Assembly (NCBI GenBank): GCA_026225235.1
Contig: JAMFSK010000095.1
Span: forward strand, 62,001 to 126,000
Length of the DNA: 64,000 nucleotides
Direction of reading: 5' to 3'
Source of the DNA: Burkholderiales bacterium
GTDB lineage: Bacteria; Pseudomonadota; Gammaproteobacteria; Burkholderiales; Burkholderiaceae
Positions 27,666-37,905 of this stretch are shown here, in pieces (the stretch's first letter is position 1; each line of letters opens with the position of its first letter). The notes under the pieces are model-generated. The model was not told the DNA's origin, did no database searches, and saw only the letters and a program-made list of their open reading frames with translations. The position numbers were made by a program, and so were the translations under genes.

Positions 27666-28475
27666 TCACAGATGCTCCGGGGTCACCCCCATGAAGTGGC
27701 CGAGCATTCCCAATTGGCCAAGTGCCATCTCCGGCCCGGTCTGTACCTCGCACTTCATTTGAATCGCGACCTGCAGAAAAGGCGTAAGCGGTGGCGTGGT
27801 CACGACGTCGGCGACCAGACAGCCGGGGCGAAGTGTGTTCGACATTTCACGGGATATGGGCAGTGCAAGGTCATCGCCCATGCCGACCGGGGACGCATTG
27901 ACCACCAGGTCGAACGCCGCAAGCGTGTCGAAGCCTGTCGTGAAGCCCACGGCCGGGAAGCGACTTTGCAAAATGGTGACGAGAGTGTGGGCGCGCTCGG
28001 CGGCGATATCGGCGATGGCGACATGAGAAGCGCCCGCTTCGCATAGGGAAAGAGCGATCGCGGATCCCGCCCCTCCAGCGCCGATCACGCACACGTGCTT
28101 GTCTTTCGGAACGAAGGCGTGATCGCGCGCGGCATTGAGAAAACCATCGCCGTCGACGATATCGCCGACCAGGCGTCCTGAAGGTTCGCGACGAATGACG
28201 TTCACGCAACCCAATGCTTCGGCCCGGGGCGTCAGCGCGTCGAGCAAGGGTGCCGCCGCGCGCTTGTGCGGCACGGTGACAACACAGCCGCGCAGGTTCC
28301 GCCACCCGCGCATTGCGCCGATGAACAGTTCGAGCGTCGAGGCCTGGATATCGATCGCGATCATCGCCGTGTCCTGACCCGTTTCACGAAACCAGTGGTT
28401 GAAGTTGTCCGGTGATTTGACCTGGGCAATCGGCGTACCGATGATGGCGACGAGTTCGGTGGTGGACTGAATCAT
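27666..28475 (-). CDS. aroE: Shikimate 5-dehydrogenase family protein (AroE-like)
   Basis: A 269-residue NAD(P)-dependent dehydrogenase. The substrate domain shows GTPIAQVKSPDNFNHWF and VTVPHKRAA with the catalytic Lys; the cofactor domain shows VCVIGAGGAGSAIALSL. In AroE the site normally has SxS before N; here it is SPDNFN, so it belongs to the AroE-like (quinate/shikimate or YdiB-type) paralogues rather than the housekeeping enzyme. The shikimate-type carrier downstream and the divergent IclR regulator support a catabolic role in hydroaromatic uptake and oxidation. Confidence 0.88.
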   Translation of the reverse strand: MIQSTTELVAIIGTPIAQVKSPDNFNHWFRETGQDTAMIAIDIQASTLELFIGAMRGWRNLRGCVVTVPHKRAAAPLLDALTPRAEALGCVNVIRREPSGRLVGDIVDGDGFLNAARDHAFVPKDKHVCVIGAGGAGSAIALSLCEAGASHVAIADIAAERAHTLVTILQSRFPAVGFTTGFDTLAAFDLVVNASPVGMGDDLALPISREMSNTLRPGCLVADVVTTPPLTPFLQVAIQMKCEVQTGPEMALGQLGMLGHFMGVTPEHL

Positions 28476-28708
28476 GGTGATAAGAAATTCGATCGAAATG
28501 CGGCGGGGAAGGGGTATTTGCGGCCCGGCGGTCGGCAGTCATCAAGCGGGGATGCGATCTTCCGACGGCTCAATTTGAGCGCAAAAGCGGCGCGATCTTG
28601 GTAATGTGGTGCAAAAAGATGGCATTCTTCCGTACATACTGTCCGGAAAATAGACAGAATCCGGGTATCCACTTAACCGCTTAGTCCTCGCTCTGAGAGT
28701 CCGACCTC

Positions 28709-29500
28709 ATGACCTCTTCTCCGCCGAACCCATCGGAGTCCCCAAGCGAGCTTGCGGGTGATTCAGTCAGCGGCATTCAGAAAGCGCTAAAGCTATTGGA
28801 GAGTTTTCACGTAGGCATGGCTAACCTGACGGTGAGTCAGGCGTCCCGCGTGAGCGGGACCAGTCGCACTTCCGCGCGGCGCATGCTGGTGGCACTGACT
28901 GCCGCGGGATACCTCGTCAGTGACGGCAAACGCTATGCCCTGACGGCGCGCGCACTACGCATCGGCGACGCTTACCTTGACTCGTCGAAGCTGCCAAAAA
29001 TCGCCCGGCCGATCATCGAGCGACTGGGATATATTGCACAGGAATCTGCCACGATGGGCGTGCTCGACGGTACCGATGTGATCTATATCGTCAGAAGCAG
29101 CGTGACCGGGATCACCTCGCCGACAATGCGGCCGGGATCGCGCGTGCCACTGTACTGCTCGGCGGGTGGCCGCATGCTCCTTGCGTCAATGCCGGCGGCA
29201 ATGGCAGCTCAGTTGCTGAAGGCTTCGGTCATGCGCCCGCTGACGCCCTACACGCTGCTCCATGCCGCGGATATCCTCCCTCGTCTTCCCGCCATCGCCG
29301 AGCGTGGGTACTCAGTGATAGACCGGGAATTCGAAGTGAATATGCGCACGCTGTCGGTGCCTGTCGTCAACGCAGGGGATGAAGTCGTCGGGGTGGTCAG
29401 CATGAGTGTGCATGCAGAGAAATACTCCCTCGATGCGCTGATCTCGGAAAACCTGCCCCGCTTGTTTGAAGCGCAGGCGTTGTTGCGCGATCTGGTCTAG
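28709..29500 (+). CDS. IclR family transcriptional regulator (PcaR/PobR-like)
   Basis: A 263-residue IclR protein. Residues about 22-85 are the winged helix-turn-helix (GIQKALKLLESFHVGMANLTVSQASRVSGTSRTSARRMLVAL), then the effector domain from about residue 100 (GVLDGTDVIYIVRSS, RVPLYCSAGGRMLLASMP, RGYSVIDREFEVNMRTLSVPVVN). It is divergent from aroE across 233 bp and is the natural candidate activator or repressor of the aroE-MFS operon. Paralogues of this class control aromatic and hydroaromatic acid degradation. Unlike the remnant at 12640-13068, it is intact. Confidence 0.92.
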   Translation: MTSSPPNPSESPSELAGDSVSGIQKALKLLESFHVGMANLTVSQASRVSGTSRTSARRMLVALTAAGYLVSDGKRYALTARALRIGDAYLDSSKLPKIARPIIERLGYIAQESATMGVLDGTDVIYIVRSSVTGITSPTMRPGSRVPLYCSAGGRMLLASMPAAMAAQLLKASVMRPLTPYTLLHAADILPRLPAIAERGYSVIDREFEVNMRTLSVPVVNAGDEVVGVVSMSVHAEKYSLDALISENLPRLFEAQALLRDLV

Positions 29501-29617
29501 CAGGTTAGGGCGCAGCATCGAGAAAATGGGGCTGCGGGGCCTCGCAGGAAGTGAGGCTAGTGGAGGACGCACCGGCCTCGCGTTCTATCGCACGACCCCA
29601 CAGGTCGACAGGCGGCT

Positions 29618-30976
<1,359 letters not shown>

Positions 30977-30980
<4 letters not shown>

Positions 30981-31228
30981 AGCTTGAAATGCAGGGCCGC
31001 ACGATCGTGCAGGCTGCGATCGAAGCGAGCCGCCTGCGTCTGCGTCCGATCCTGATGACGTCGATCGCTTTCATCATGGGCGTCGTGCCGCTCGTCCTTT
31101 CGTCTGGGGCGGGCGCCGAAATGCGTCATGCCATGGGTGTTGCCGTGTTCTTCGGGATGCTGGGTGTGACGATCTTCGGTCTCATGTTGATACCGGTTCT
31201 ATGTGCTGCTTCGCAAGTTGTCGGGTGA
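30977..31228 (+). pseudogene. C-terminal remnant of an RND efflux pump (HAE1 type)
   Basis: The frame begins abruptly with RELEMQGRTIVQAAIEASRL and continues RLRPILMTSIAFIMGVVPLVLSSGAGAEMRHAMGVAVFFGMLGVTIFGLMLIP, the last two helices of an AcrB/MexB-like pump. The normal upstream text (NAILIVEFA) is replaced at 30975-30980 by the truncated NifJ gene on the other strand. Roughly 950 residues are missing. An outer-membrane channel gene follows, as in pump operons. Confidence 0.88.
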
Positions 31229-31309
31229 CGAACATCTGGTCGATAAGCACGGTACGAACCCACATATGCGCGGGGTGAATGCTTCGCTCGAAGTGTGAGA
31301 GGTGGTCAA

Positions 31310-32860
31310 ATGATTAAGAATTCGTATGGACGATGGCTCGGTCTGTCGACCTTGCTTACGTCGTCGCTCACGGTGGCGGGTTGCTCGCTCGCTGCGACCT
31401 ATGAGAAGCCCGATGTCAATGCGCCTGCTGCATTTAAGGAAGACTCGGCCAAGGGAGATCCGGCCAGGACAGACCCGACGGCTGCACTGACGCCGGCGGA
31501 GGTGGGCACCTGGAAGACGGCGCAGCCTGCAGAGGCGGTACCGCGCGGCGAGTGGTGGACAGTGTTCGGCGATACGACGCTCAACGACCTTGAACATCGG
31601 GCCGCCGATGCGAACCAGAACCTCAAGGCCGCTGCAGCGCGCATGAAAGAAGCACGTGCGATCAACGAGATGACGCGGTCTTCGCTATTCCCGACCCTCG
31701 ATGCCGGTTTCGGTCCGACGCGGGAGAAGGACTCTCCCGCATCGCAATTCGAGGGGCCGAACGTGAGCGTCCCGTCGCAAACGCTCTGGCGCGCGCAGGC
31801 GAGTGCCTCGTACGAAGTCGATCTCTTCGGTCGCGTATCGGATTCGGTCAAGGCATCGAACGCCGACGCGCAACAAAGCGAGGCATTGTTCCGTTCCGTG
31901 CAGCTGACCTTGCAGGCCGACGTGGCGCAGAACTACTTCAATCTGCGCGAGCTTGACGCTGAGATCGATGTCTATGCGCATACGGTGACCTTACGTCAGC
32001 AGGCCCTGGAACTCATGCAGCACAAGTTCGATGAGGGCGATACGAGCGAACTCGATGTGGCGCGTGCCAAAGCCGAGCTTGCCACGTCACAGTCTGATCA
32101 GATGACCGCCCAGCGAACACGCGCGGCATCCGAACATGCGCTTGCGGTCTTGATGCGTAAAGTGCCTGCGGATTTCTCGATGGCGGCCAATCCGCTCAAG
32201 CCAGTCGATATCGACATTCCGGCCGGATTGCCCTCATCGCTGCTCGAGCGGCGGCCGGATATCGCGGCGGCTGAACGTGCGATGGCGGCGGCAAATTCAC
32301 GGATCGGCGTGGCGAAGTCGGCCTACTTCCCTTCGCTGTCGCTGACAGGAACCGTGGGTTTTAAGTCGGCTACGCTGGGCGACTTGTTCAAGTGGTCGAG
32401 CCGCGCGTTTCTGCTTGGGCCGCTTGCAGGCACGGCCCTCGCCGTCCCGGTGTTCGACGGTGGCCGGCGCAAGGGCAATCTTGCGAACGCACGTGCGGTG
32501 TACGACGAAGATGCGGCGAACTACCGGCAGCGGGTTCTGGTCGCCTTTCAGGAGGTCGAGGACAATCTGTCGGATTTGAGAATTCTGCGCGACCAGACAC
32601 GGACGCAGGATGAGGCGGTCAGGGCATCGACGCGCGCCGCTCAGCTCTCGCGTACGCAGTACACGGAAGGGGCGGTCAACTATCTCGATGTGATCGACTC
32701 GGAGCGCACAGTGCTGCAATCGCAGCTCGCGGCCGTGCAACTGTCGGGCACGCAGGCTGTTTCAACGGTGCACCTGATTCGCGCGCTCGGTGGCGGCTGG
32801 GATGGGCAGTCCGCTGCAGCAAGTGCACCCGTCGAGATCGCGGTTCAGGACAGACCCTAG
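31310..32860 (+). CDS. NodT-family outer-membrane efflux lipoprotein (TolC-like), orphan
   Basis: A 516-residue outer-membrane factor. Signal peptide with lipobox ending at Cys25 (LTVAGC). Two OEP repeats follow: EWWTVFGDTTLNDLEHRAADANQNLKAAAARMKEA in the first, and LLERRPDIAAAERAMAAANSRIGVAKSAYFPSLSLTGTVG in the second, with long coiled-coil helices. It sits 81 bp after the RND remnant, so it was probably the third gene of a pump operon. The deletion that removed the pump and adaptor also removed the promoter. The channel is intact but may be silent or serve another pump. Confidence 0.92.
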   Translation: MIKNSYGRWLGLSTLLTSSLTVAGCSLAATYEKPDVNAPAAFKEDSAKGDPARTDPTAALTPAEVGTWKTAQPAEAVPRGEWWTVFGDTTLNDLEHRAADANQNLKAAAARMKEARAINEMTRSSLFPTLDAGFGPTREKDSPASQFEGPNVSVPSQTLWRAQASASYEVDLFGRVSDSVKASNADAQQSEALFRSVQLTLQADVAQNYFNLRELDAEIDVYAHTVTLRQQALELMQHKFDEGDTSELDVARAKAELATSQSDQMTAQRTRAASEHALAVLMRKVPADFSMAANPLKPVDIDIPAGLPSSLLERRPDIAAAERAMAAANSRIGVAKSAYFPSLSLTGTVGFKSATLGDLFKWSSRAFLLGPLAGTALAVPVFDGGRRKGNLANARAVYDEDAANYRQRVLVAFQEVEDNLSDLRILRDQTRTQDEAVRASTRAAQLSRTQYTEGAVNYLDVIDSERTVLQSQLAAVQLSGTQAVSTVHLIRALGGGWDGQSAAASAPVEIAVQDRP

Positions 32861-33102
32861 CCAGCGTGGATTACGGACGAGAACGTCCGAAGTCTCAGGA
32901 GGGCCGGGCTGTTTTTCTTTGTGTCTGCAAAGGATAGATTACCGGCCTGGGACAAACCAAAAGTCGCGCAGTCGCGCCGTGTATGTCGATGACGAAGTCG
33001 ACGATTGTGGTGCTCGGTTGGAATCCACGCTTTCGGACTGAGGGATTTGACCCCTGGGTTAAAACGCACGCACTTCCGCGTGCCTATGTAGAAGGATCGA
33101 CC

Positions 33103-34113
33103 ATGGACCGCCTGCAAGCGATGAAGGTTTTCACCCGAGTAGTGGAGGCGGGCAGCTTTGCGCGTGCCGCCGATGCGCTCGACCTGCCCCGCCCGTCGGT
33201 CACGGTCATCATTCAACAGCTTGAAGCCCATCTCAAGGTCCGGCTGCTTCAACGCTCCACGCGACGCTTGAACCTGACCCCCGACGGCGCGGCCTACTAC
33301 GAAGGTTGCGTGCGCATTCTCTCCGATGTCGAGGCCACGGAAGGGGCGTTGACGGACAGCATGCGTGGGCCTCAAGGCAAGCTGCGCGTGGACGTGCCTG
33401 GCGGGTTGGGGCGCTCTGTCCTGATGCCGAAGCTATTTGAGTTTCACGAGCGGTTTCCTCAAATCGATCTGATGGTCGGGTTCAGCGACAGGCCCGTCGA
33501 CTTGATCCAGGATGGCGTGGACTGCGTCATTCGGGTCGGCGAACTACAAGACTCGAGCCTGATTGCCCGGCGCGTGGGCGTCTATCGCAGCGTGACGGTA
33601 GCCAGCCCCGATTATCTGGAGCGCAACGGCATGCCGCGCACCATCGAAGATCTGAACCAGCATAAAGCCATCAACTATTTTTGGGCGCGCAACGGCCGGG
33701 CGATGGATTTTTCCTTCGTCGTCGACGCAGAGCCGCTTGAAGTCAAGATGCCGGGCAATATCGCGGTCAACGATATTGAGGCGTCGCTTGCGGGCGCACT
33801 GAGCGGCGCGGGCATCATTCAGGCGCCCCGCGTGATGGTCGAACCTCACCTGCGTTCCGGTGAGCTCGTCGAGTTGCTTCCCCAATGGAAGCCCGTCTCG
33901 ATGCCGATTTCGGCCGTCTATACCTCTACCCGCCACCTCTCGCCCCAAGTCCGGGCGTTTGTGGACTGGGTCGCCGAACTGTTTGAAAGCTTCCCATATC
34001 TGTCGGGACGGAAAGACTGGGACCTGAACGGCGCGCAGGCTGAAGTCTCGCGGATCGTCCGCAAGGCCAAGCGGCAGTCGGACGTGGTTGGCGAGACGAT
34101 TGCGAGCGCCTGA
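33103..34113 (+). CDS. LysR family transcriptional regulator
   Basis: A 336-residue regulator, long for the family. The helix-turn-helix is MDRLQAMKVFTRVVEAGSFARAADALDLPRPSVTVIIQQLEAHLKVRLLQRSTRR. The effector domain is of the CrgA-like class (QGKLRVDVPGGLGRSVLMPKLFEFHERFPQIDLMVGFSDRPVDLIQDGVDCVIRVG). AGAAGGA at 33090-33096 fixes the start at 33103. The GST gene downstream (34286) is on the same strand; no divergent target is present, so the regulated gene is not evident. The C-terminal tail (about 40 residues, charged) extends beyond most family members. Confidence 0.9.
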   Translation: MDRLQAMKVFTRVVEAGSFARAADALDLPRPSVTVIIQQLEAHLKVRLLQRSTRRLNLTPDGAAYYEGCVRILSDVEATEGALTDSMRGPQGKLRVDVPGGLGRSVLMPKLFEFHERFPQIDLMVGFSDRPVDLIQDGVDCVIRVGELQDSSLIARRVGVYRSVTVASPDYLERNGMPRTIEDLNQHKAINYFWARNGRAMDFSFVVDAEPLEVKMPGNIAVNDIEASLAGALSGAGIIQAPRVMVEPHLRSGELVELLPQWKPVSMPISAVYTSTRHLSPQVRAFVDWVAELFESFPYLSGRKDWDLNGAQAEVSRIVRKAKRQSDVVGETIASA

Positions 34114-34285
34114 TCGAGCTGGCATTGCGCCAAAGTGAAGATCGGGCCGCTGTCTTCCATGGCTGCCGCGCTTTTGTCTCGATCTGCACCGCGGGTAGCG
34201 CGGTAGATCGTCGCCGACGCACTTGCGCACAGTTTGGTACTCTCGCATCCAGACGCTTATTCCCCGGATGCAAGGAGCATTGAGT

Positions 34286-35161
34286 ATGAGTAATTCGCCC
34301 GAGTACGTGCCACCCACGGTTTGGCACTGGAACAAGGAAAACGGCGGCCGCTTCGCGAACATCAATCGGCCGATCGCAGGGGCGACCCATGACAAAGACC
34401 TGCCAGTCGGCCGACATCCTCTCCAGCTCTACTCGTTGGCGACCCCGAACGGCGTGAAGGTCACGGTGATGCTCGAAGAGTTGCTGGCGTTGGGCCGCAG
34501 CGGCGCCGAGTACGACGCGTGGCTGATCAAGATCGGCGATGGCGACCAGTTTGGCAGCGGCTTTGTCGCCGTGAATCCGAACTCCAAGATCCCGGCGCTG
34601 ATGGATCGCAGCGGGCCGAAGCCCATCCGGGTCTTTGAATCCGGCTCGATTCTGCAGTATCTCGCCGAAAAATTCGGCAGCTTCCTGCCGACCGAGCCCA
34701 GTGCACGCGCGGAATGCCTGTCATGGCTGTTCTGGCAGATGGGAAGCGCGCCGTATCTGGGTGGGGGTTTCGGCCACTTCTATGCCTACGCGCCGACGAA
34801 GATCGAATATGCGATTGACCGCTTCACCATGGAAGTGAAACGTCAGCTCGATGTGCTCGACAAGCAACTCGCGAACAACGAATACATAGCGGGTAGCGAG
34901 TACACGATCGCCGATATGGCCATCTGGCCCTGGTACGGCGGCCTGGTAAAGGGTTGGCTCTACGGCGGGGCCGAGTTTCTGGCGGTGCAGGACTATACGC
35001 ACGTTCAGCGCTGGGCCGATGCGATCGGCGAGCGCCCGGCCGTGAAGCGTGGGCGAATGGTCAATCGTGTCTTCGGCGACCTGTCGAGCCAATTGCATGA
35101 GCGTCACGACGCTGCCGACTTCGACACCCAGACGCAAGACAAGCTGACGCCTCAGAGCTAG
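34286..35161 (+). CDS. yghU: YghU-like glutathione S-transferase / disulfide-bond reductase
   Basis: A 291-residue GST of the nu-class YghU/YfcG type. The N-terminal extension (PPTVWHWNKENGGRFANINRPIAGATHDKDLPVG) is specific to this class. The thioredoxin-like part has LYSLATPNGVKVTVMLEELLALG, NPNSKIPALMDR and VFESGSILQYLAEKFG; the helical domain has WLFWQMGSAPYLGGGFGHF and YTIADMAIWPWYGGL. In E. coli YghU binds two glutathiones and reduces disulfides. AAGGAG lies before the ATG. Role here is probably thiol or peroxide detoxification. Confidence 0.92.
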   Translation: MSNSPEYVPPTVWHWNKENGGRFANINRPIAGATHDKDLPVGRHPLQLYSLATPNGVKVTVMLEELLALGRSGAEYDAWLIKIGDGDQFGSGFVAVNPNSKIPALMDRSGPKPIRVFESGSILQYLAEKFGSFLPTEPSARAECLSWLFWQMGSAPYLGGGFGHFYAYAPTKIEYAIDRFTMEVKRQLDVLDKQLANNEYIAGSEYTIADMAIWPWYGGLVKGWLYGGAEFLAVQDYTHVQRWADAIGERPAVKRGRMVNRVFGDLSSQLHERHDAADFDTQTQDKLTPQS

Positions 35162-35520
35162 CAGCCTTTCGCTTTCCTGCGATGGCATCACACGATTTCA
35201 ATCGGGCCAGCCCAGACTAAGATCGCGGCCGGCGCCTGATTGGCGATCGGTTTATCTTCGTTGTTTGCCATTAGCCTATCGCGCTCCTCATCGCCTCGTG
35301 GCGCTGCATAAGTTGGCCCAGTGGTGGCCATGCGCCGCTGCTTCTCGATCGCTCGACCTCCCCAGTCGACCCCTTCGGCCGATCTCCCGACCCCCTCGGA
35401 CATCATCGACACGCCGGCTGCCAGGCGTGCGCGGGGCGGCCGGAGGCCTTTCACGCGTCTATTGGTTTCGTTTCATTGCACGGGTTTCCATCATTTCCGT
35501 GATTACCCTTGTTGTTACCT

Positions 35521-35543
35521 AAATTGTTGACAATATAGTCAAC
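35521..35543. promoter_or_regulatory. Operator-like palindrome, copy 2, overlapping the sugar-transporter promoter
   Basis: AAATTGTTGACAATAT at 35521-35536 differs from copy 1 by one base. It overlaps a second perfect inverted repeat, GTTGAC-AATATA-GTCAAC (35526-35543). This is the most elaborate of the sites and precedes the ABC transporter operon. Confidence 0.7.
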
Positions 35544-35556
35544 GAACATCTACATT
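35527..35556 (+). promoter_or_regulatory. Candidate sigma-70 promoter of the sugar ABC operon
   Basis: TTGACA at 35527-35532 and TACATT at 35551-35556 with 18-bp spacing. The -35 box is inside the palindrome, so a bound repressor would block RNA polymerase. Confidence 0.55.
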
Positions 35557-35661
35557 GATCCCGGGCTGCGACGCTCAGTAGCAGAGCCAGCCGAAAGGCG
35601 CGTCGCAACAGAGGGCTGGCAGACAGCTAGACAGCCCGACAACTTCCATCGGAAAGGGATC

Positions 35662-36930
35662 ATGTTGAGCAAGCTATTTGTAGCGGCGTGTCTTGCCTGC
35701 GGGCTGGCCGTCTGTGCGACCGCGTCGCATGCGCAACCCCGCGTCAGCGTGATCTCGCAATGGAGCGCCGGGGCCGAAGGCGACGCAATGAATCAGTTTG
35801 GGGTCATGGTGACTCAGGCGGGAGCGACGTGGGAGCACCATCCGGTCTCGGGCTTCACGACGGACATGATGAACAAGCTGCGCGCCGACATCATCGCCGG
35901 TCGGCCGCCTTCGGCGTCGCAGCTCAAGGGGCCGGAAATCCAGGCCTGGTCGGCGATCGCCCCGACGGTCGATCTCGATCAATGGGTCGCGGCGGCAGAC
36001 TACGAAAAAACGGTTCCACCCGAACTGGTCAAACTGCATAAGGTCAAGGGCCATTGGGTCGCGTTGCCCTTGCAGATCTATCGGGTCAACACGTTGTTTG
36101 CTTCGAAAGTCGCGATGGACAAGATCGGCGCGAAGGCCTTGCCGAAGACTTGGGAAGAGTTCAACGCGATGGCCGAGAAAATGGTGCAGGCCGGCATTAC
36201 GCCGATCGCACAGGGCGGCCTTGCGTGGGCCGACGAGATGGATCTGGAAGTCGTCTTGCTCGGTATGTCTCCCGATGCGTACAAGCGTGCCTTCATGGAC
36301 CTCGACGAGAACACGCTGGCAGGACCTCAAGTGCTGGCTGCATTCACGCAGTTGCGCAAGATGACGGGCTGGATGAGCCCGTCGAATGCCGGTCAGCATT
36401 GGAGCGTATTCATCCCGCAACTGATGAAGGGTGAATATGGGTTTCTGATGATGGGTGGCTGGGCGTCGGGCGTGCTCAAGCGCGGGAATTTCGTCGAGGG
36501 GAAAGACTATCTCTGCGGCTCGACGCCGAATAGCTCGGGCAAGCCCATTTTCGACATGAATGCCGATGGGCTGATCTTCTGGAAGACCAGCGACCCGGAC
36601 TACCAGGCGGGTCAGAAGATTACCGCCCAGGTGGCGATGAGCAAGGAGTTCAATCTCAAGTTCTCCCAGATCAACGGCTCGATTCCGGTGAGAACCGATG
36701 TGGACCTCGCGGGGGCTGGGTATCAGGACTGCCAGCGCGATGCCGAGGCGGGGCTGCACGGCGCCATTGCTGCGAAACAACTGGTGATGAGCTTGGCGCA
36801 CAACATGGCGCAGCCCAACTCCATCACGGCGGCCATGCGCGACGTGGTGACCGAGTTCGTTCACAACAAGACCATCACGCCTGAAGAAGGTCAGAAGCGC
36901 CTCGTCGAGGCTGTCGACAGCGCGCGGTGA
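35662..36930 (+). CDS. Sugar ABC transporter periplasmic binding protein (CUT1 family)
   Basis: A 422-residue extracytoplasmic solute-binding protein, family 1. Signal peptide residues 1-24 (LFVAACLACGLAVCATASHA). The mature protein starts QPRVSVISQWSAGAEGDAMNQFG and shows TWEEFNAMAEKMVQAGITPIAQGGLAW, FLMMGGWASGVLKRG and FSQINGSIPVRTDVD, typical of glucose/mannose-type binders in proteobacteria. It heads the operon 35662-40635, with GAAAGGGA before the ATG. Sugar identity cannot be read; the operon enzymes point to an aldose. Confidence 0.92.
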   Translation: MLSKLFVAACLACGLAVCATASHAQPRVSVISQWSAGAEGDAMNQFGVMVTQAGATWEHHPVSGFTTDMMNKLRADIIAGRPPSASQLKGPEIQAWSAIAPTVDLDQWVAAADYEKTVPPELVKLHKVKGHWVALPLQIYRVNTLFASKVAMDKIGAKALPKTWEEFNAMAEKMVQAGITPIAQGGLAWADEMDLEVVLLGMSPDAYKRAFMDLDENTLAGPQVLAAFTQLRKMTGWMSPSNAGQHWSVFIPQLMKGEYGFLMMGGWASGVLKRGNFVEGKDYLCGSTPNSSGKPIFDMNADGLIFWKTSDPDYQAGQKITAQVAMSKEFNLKFSQINGSIPVRTDVDLAGAGYQDCQRDAEAGLHGAIAAKQLVMSLAHNMAQPNSITAAMRDVVTEFVHNKTITPEEGQKRLVEAVDSAR

Positions 36931-36936
36931 CCGACG

Positions 36937-37905
36937 TTGACTAACTTACCCTCGACGACGGCCGGTACGAACGAACCGTCCGCCACAAAGGCTGGCCGAC
37001 GGCGCGCACGGTTCCTGGTTCGTGCCGCCGTCGTCGATCACCTCGCGCGAGCCATAGCGGCCTTCGCCTTGATCGCGGCGATGGGCTATGTGGTCGGCTT
37101 CACGCTGTGGACCATCTGGATCTCGTTCACCAACTCGACGCTGCTCCCGGACTACACATTCGTCGGGTTCAAACACTATCGCAACCTGCTGCACGCGCAC
37201 ATCTGGCGGGTGTCATACGAGAACCTGCTGATCTATGGCGTGGGCTTCATGGTCGTTGCCACGAGCGTCGGCATGCTGCTGGCGATATTGATCGACCAGA
37301 AGATTCGCGCCGAAAACCTGCTGCGCACGATCTATCTCTATCCGATGGCGCTGTCGTTCGTGGTCACGGGTACGGTCTGGTCCTGGCTTCTGAACCCGAG
37401 CATCGGGGTGCAAAGTTTCGTACGCGGCTTCGGCTGGACGAGCTTTCGTTTCGACTGGCTCGTCGACCGGAATATGGCGATCTACTGCGTGATCATTGCC
37501 GCCGTCTGGCAAGCCTCGGGGTTTGCCATGGCACTCCTGCTGGCCGGTTTGCGCTCGCTCGATCCGGATCTCTACAAGGCCGCGCAGATCGACGGTGCCA
37601 GTCCCGCGACGATGTATCGGAGGATCGCAATCCCTGCGATCTGGCCCATCGTGATCGCGGTGCTCGTGATTCTCTTGCAGTTCGCCGTCAAGACCTACGA
37701 GCTGGTGCAAGCGCTGACGGCGGGGGGGCCCGGGATCTCGACCACGTTGCCCACGACCGTGGTCTACGACTATATGTTTCAACGCGGCCTGATGGGCGAG
37801 GGTGCGGCGACGGCGGTCATGCTGCTGCTTTCGCTTCTGGTCATTCTCGTGCCCTACGCTGTTTATCGCCGGATCCGCGACCGAAAGATGACTCGTCATG
37901 GCTAA
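36937..37905 (+). CDS. Sugar ABC transporter permease 1 (MalF/UgpA type)
   Basis: A 322-residue inner-membrane permease with six helices after a 50-residue basic N-terminus. The EAA loop is LYKAAQIDGASPATMYRRIAIP, the contact to the ATPase. A typical periplasmic segment is NPSIGVQSFVRGFGW. The start is TTG at 36937, six bases after the binding-protein stop. The gene overlaps the next permease by eight bases, showing tight translational coupling. Confidence 0.92.
   Translation: MTNLPSTTAGTNEPSATKAGRRRARFLVRAAVVDHLARAIAAFALIAAMGYVVGFTLWTIWISFTNSTLLPDYTFVGFKHYRNLLHAHIWRVSYENLLIYGVGFMVVATSVGMLLAILIDQKIRAENLLRTIYLYPMALSFVVTGTVWSWLLNPSIGVQSFVRGFGWTSFRFDWLVDRNMAIYCVIIAAVWQASGFAMALLLAGLRSLDPDLYKAAQIDGASPATMYRRIAIPAIWPIVIAVLVILLQFAVKTYELVQALTAGGPGISTTLPTTVVYDYMFQRGLMGEGAATAVMLLLSLLVILVPYAVYRRIRDRKMTRHG

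Larger units (their letters stand above)
35162..35661. other. Intergenic region with the sugar-transporter promoter; no supported gene
   Basis: About 500 bases between the yghU-like stop and the sugar-binding-protein start. The right part holds the operator and promoter at 35521-35556 and a roughly 105-base leader. The left part has an open frame on the minus strand (35188-35454) without recognisable similarity or ribosome binding site; I do not call it. Confidence 0.6.

Noticed and set aside
35188..35454. Open frame on the minus strand between the GST and sugar-transporter genes
   Set aside because: No recognisable similarity, weak start, and the composition looks like non-coding GC-rich sequence.
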